A stretch of DNA of 64,000 bases from Truepera radiovictrix DSM 17093 (GTDB lineage: Bacteria > Deinococcota > Deinococci > Deinococcales > Trueperaceae). A program made the position numbers and the translations under genes. The notes under the pieces were generated by a model. That model did no database searches, was not told the DNA's origin, and was given only the letters and a program-made list of their open reading frames with translations. The stretch is taken from positions 2,609,001-2,673,000 of the forward strand of contig NC_014221.1 in NCBI RefSeq assembly GCF_000092425.1, in the 5' to 3' direction. Position 1 is the stretch's first letter, and the number at the start of each line of letters is the position of its first letter. Shown piece by piece: positions 61,614 to 64,000 of this stretch.

Positions 61614-61646
61614 ACCTGCACTCACGGTGGTGCAGGTTGTTTTTTT
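61614..61646 (+). terminator. rho-independent terminator of the desaturase gene
   Basis: ACCTGCAC (61614-61621) and GTGCAGGT (61630-61637) form an 8-base-pair stem with an 8-base loop, followed by TGTTTTTTT. Confidence 0.85.
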
Positions 61647-61875
61647 AAGTAGTGCACGCTTCAGACACAAATACCGCCTTACCCACACTTCACACACCCC
61701 ACAACTTATTGCACTTTAGTGTGCTTTAAGGTAAGCTCTCGGGAGTGCGAACTAACCTATGGGGGGTTAGGCGGCGCCTAGGTACCCCGAGCTTAGGCGT
61801 CCATCCTCGATGTGCCGCGTCCCCATCGCGGCGCGCGTCTGGGCGCTTTAGAGCGCTCTAGACAAAGGGGGCTTT
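61647..61875. other. leader region of the sugar ABC operon
   Basis: No gene. TTGCAC and TAAGGT near 61710-61733 are possible promoter elements. CTAACC...GGTTAG (about 61754-61771) and GCGCT-TTAG-AGCGC near 61847-61859 are small hairpins in the leader. A regulator site may lie here. Confidence 0.35.
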
Positions 61876-63207
61876 ATGTCACGTCCGTCTCGGTTGCTGC
61901 TCGCTTGCGCGCTGAGCGCGGCGACGCTCGTTCCCACCGCGGGTTCCGCCCAGGAGGCGCCGCCGCTAAACCCGGAGGTCGCCGGCGAGGTCGAGCTGTG
62001 GCACTTCTGGGGCTCGCCGACGCGGCGCAACGCGCTGCGCCGGGTGTTGGCCATCTGCCAAGAGGCGCTGCCCAACGTCCGCGTCACCGAGGTCTTTAAA
62101 CCTTGGGGCGACATCTGGACCGCCAACATCGCCGCCGTCTCAGCCGGTTCGGGGATGCCCGACGTGATCGTCTCCGACCGCCCGCAGCTGCCGCGCGAAG
62201 CCGCCGAGGGGATTCAGCAGAGCCTGCAGGCGCTCATCGAGCGCGATGGGCTCTCCGAAGACGCCTTCTGGCCCTTTACCTGGCAGGAGACGCTCTACGA
62301 GGGTGAAAGCTACGGCGTCCCCTTCGAGACCGACGTGCGCGTAATGTACTACAACAAAACGCTCTTCGAGCAAGCGGGGCTCGACCCCGAGGACCCGCCG
62401 GCCACGTGGGCGGAGCTAGAGGCCGCCGCCGACGCGCTCGACCGCGTCGCCGACAACGGCGCCCTCGAGCGCCTCGCCATCGACCCGCTGCGCGGCAACG
62501 GTACGCCCGGTATCTGGGTGCTCAATAACGGCCACCAGTGGGTGCAAGATGGCCGCCCGGTCGTCGACGACCCCGCGGTCGCCGAAACGCTCGAGTGGCT
62601 CAAAGGCTGGGTGGAGCGTTACGGCGGTTGGCGGCAGCTGTCGCAGTTTCAAGCGACCGTCGGCGCGCCCCCCAACGACTACTTCATGTCGGGCAAAGTC
62701 GCGATGATCGTCGAGACCGCCGGTTACTCGTCGATCCTCAACTTCTACCGCCCGCAGATCGCGCTCGATAACGGCGAGAGCGTGGAGCTCGAGTGGGGCG
62801 TCGCGCCGATTCCCCACAACGAGGGTGCGGAATCCGTGTCCGACTCGGGGGGTTTTGCGCTCTCTATCCCGACGGGCGCCGAGAACGTCGAACCGGCGTG
62901 GGAGTTGATCAAGTGCGCGACCGGCCCCGAAGCGCAGACCTCCTGGGCGCGCGACACCTACGCCATCCCGACCCGCAGGGACGCCGCGCGCGACCCCGTC
63001 CTCATGGCCGACCCCAACTGGGCGTCGTACATCGAGGCGGTCGAGGCGGTGCGCCCGGAAAACCGCACCTTCGTCCCCGCTTACGCCAACTGGCAGCAGG
63101 AGCTCGACAGGCAGTACGAACGCATCTGGTCCGGTGAGCTCGAGGTCGAGGCGGCCTTGGAGGAGGCGCAGAGGCTTATCGACACCACCCTCGAGCAGAA
63201 CCAGTAA
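61876..63207 (+). CDS. sugar ABC transporter substrate-binding protein
   Basis: A family-1 solute-binding protein for a sugar or oligosaccharide. The 443-residue protein has a signal peptide (LLLACALSAATLVPTAGSAQ), then GEVELWHFWGSPTRRNALR, FETDVRVMYYNKTLFEQAGLDPEDPPATWAELE (family signature), YFMSGKVAMIVETAGYSS and a C-terminal helical lobe. It has no lipobox. The permease follows after a strong hairpin. The ligand is not predictable from sequence. Confidence 0.93.
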   Translation: MSRPSRLLLACALSAATLVPTAGSAQEAPPLNPEVAGEVELWHFWGSPTRRNALRRVLAICQEALPNVRVTEVFKPWGDIWTANIAAVSAGSGMPDVIVSDRPQLPREAAEGIQQSLQALIERDGLSEDAFWPFTWQETLYEGESYGVPFETDVRVMYYNKTLFEQAGLDPEDPPATWAELEAAADALDRVADNGALERLAIDPLRGNGTPGIWVLNNGHQWVQDGRPVVDDPAVAETLEWLKGWVERYGGWRQLSQFQATVGAPPNDYFMSGKVAMIVETAGYSSILNFYRPQIALDNGESVELEWGVAPIPHNEGAESVSDSGGFALSIPTGAENVEPAWELIKCATGPEAQTSWARDTYAIPTRRDAARDPVLMADPNWASYIEAVEAVRPENRTFVPAYANWQQELDRQYERIWSGELEVEAALEEAQRLIDTTLEQNQ

Positions 63208-63208
63208 C

Positions 63209-63272
63209 GCGCCGCCTAAGGGCAGCTGCGGGTCGTGGGGGAGGCAGGAGGGCTCCCCACGACCTGCGGCGC
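63209..63272 (+). terminator. attenuator hairpin between binding protein and permease
   Basis: GCGGGTCGTGGGG (63228-63240) and CCCCACGACCTGC (63255-63267) pair over 13 positions, nested in outer GCGCCGC and GCGGCGC arms. It begins directly after the binding-protein stop and should give more binding protein than permease. Confidence 0.65.
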
Positions 63273-63382
63273 CTTGAGGGTGTTTACCTTGACGCTCACC
63301 CCGGTTCGGTTGCGGATGCGGTTTGCGCGCCCGCGGCCGGTAACGCTACCCTTAGAACCTCGAGGTGAATGGTGGTGATACG

Positions 63383-64000
63383 ATGACCCGTGCGGAGGTC
63401 TCCGCTTCGCAGCGGCGCCCGCGCCGCAGGTCCAAGCTGGCGCGCCGCGAGGCCCTCGTCGGCTGGCTGTTCGCAGCGCCGTGGCTCATCGGCTTCCTGC
63501 TCTTTACCGCGGGGCCGATGCTGTTCTCCCTATACGCGAGCTTTACCCGCTACAACCTCATCCGCGCCCCCGAATGGGTGGGGTTGCGCAACTACGAGAC
63601 GATCTTCTTGCGCGACCCCTACTTCTGGCAGTCTTTGGAGAACACCTTCTGGATGGTCGGGGTCAGAACGCCCGTGGTCATCCTCTCGGCGCTCGGTATC
63701 GCCCTCTTGCTCAACCTCAACCTGCCGGGGAGCCGCTTTTTTCAGACGGTCATCTACCTGCCGACCGTGCTCTCGGGCGTCGCCGCCATCTTCCTCTGGC
63801 AGTGGATCCTCTCCCCCAACGGCCTCCTCAACAGCGGGCTCGCCGCGCTTGGCGTCCAGGGACCCGCCTGGTTCGTCGACCCGCGCTGGACCAAACCGGG
63901 CTTGGTCGTCATGGGCCTCTGGTGGATCGGCACCAACGTGCTCATCTACCTCGCGAGCCTCCGCGGGGTGCCCAGGTCGCTCTACGAGGCCGCCGAGATC
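63383..64000 (+). CDS. sugar ABC permease, MalF/UgpA type (partial)
   Basis: The gene runs off the right edge after 206 codons. It begins MTRAEVSASQRRPRRRS (cytoplasmic arm), then VGWLFAAPWLIGFLLFTAGPMLFSLY with the ASFTRYNLI motif typical of MalF-type permeases, and ends at the start of the EAA loop (SLYEAAEI). It pairs with the binding protein at 61876. A second permease is expected beyond the window; the ATPase may be encoded elsewhere. Confidence 0.93.
   Translation, partial: MTRAEVSASQRRPRRRSKLARREALVGWLFAAPWLIGFLLFTAGPMLFSLYASFTRYNLIRAPEWVGLRNYETIFLRDPYFWQSLENTFWMVGVRTPVVILSALGIALLLNLNLPGSRFFQTVIYLPTVLSGVAAIFLWQWILSPNGLLNSGLAALGVQGPAWFVDPRWTKPGLVVMGLWWIGTNVLIYLASLRGVPRSLYEAAEI

Overview
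The window is dense, GC-rich bacterial chromosome with about 60 protein genes on both strands, short intergenic gaps and many 4-base start/stop overlaps. No rRNA, tRNA, CRISPR array or prophage is visible. Several features point to the Deinococcota, probably a Truepera-like (Trueperaceae) organism: at least fifteen genes have a TANNNT -10 box 5-7 bases before the start codon, the leaderless arrangement known from Deinococcus; there is a plant-type (CrtL) lycopene cyclase and an alkyltransferase-like protein. The genus is an inference from gene content, not from a search.

Layout. 0-8.2 kb: PEP carboxylase, YmdB-type phosphodiesterase, a cysteine-free ArsC/Spx-like protein, a CHASE3-HAMP-GAF-GGDEF cyclase, and an Lrp regulator overlapping an Eis-type acetyltransferase. 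8.2-17.1 kb: a heptanucleotide repeat cluster, thermonuclease, MoeA, PfpI-like protein, 3-methyladenine glycosylase, a decayed metallo-beta-lactamase gene, an S-adenosylmethionine hydrolase-like protein, a MarR-WrbA operon, and an M20 peptidase / DUF2007-like / cation diffusion facilitator operon. 17.2-19.7 kb: two tandem paralogous lipoproteins with propeller-like repeats. 20.1-28.3 kb: lipid kinase, alkyltransferase-like protein, amtB-PII, miaB-Nudix and a molybdopterin oxidoreductase.

28.4-30.7 kb is a lower-GC accessory patch. It holds a small membrane protein, a secreted protein, and a thioredoxin-fold gene split by an IS200-type element. 30.7-40 kb has an aldo/keto reductase, an Lrp regulator divergent from a peptide transporter operon (binding protein and two permeases, no ATPase) that continues into a half-size ChrA and a gamma-glutamyltransferase-like enzyme, and an APC permease. 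40-44.3 kb is mostly envelope proteins of unknown function. 44.3-49.1 kb has an acyl-CoA ligase-like enzyme, lycopene cyclase, a Ca2+/cation antiporter and an MFS transporter.

49.1-54.5 kb looks like a small surface-glycan or cell-envelope cluster, all on the minus strand: HAD phosphatase, ATP-grasp ligase, GT4 glycosyltransferase and a large HAD-fusion protein. 54.8-57 kb encodes an amino-acid ABC system whose permease carries an unusual binding-protein-like insertion. The rest has an antiporter, a CPBP membrane protein, alanine racemase, an acyl-ACP desaturase and the start of a sugar ABC operon that runs off the right edge.

The observations most worth following up are the IS-split redoxin gene, the 32-bp inverted copy of the glycosylase gene beside a broken hydrolase, the heptad repeats, several enzyme-family members lacking their catalytic residue, the chimeric amino-acid permease, the two-hairpin miaB leader and the glycan-type cluster.
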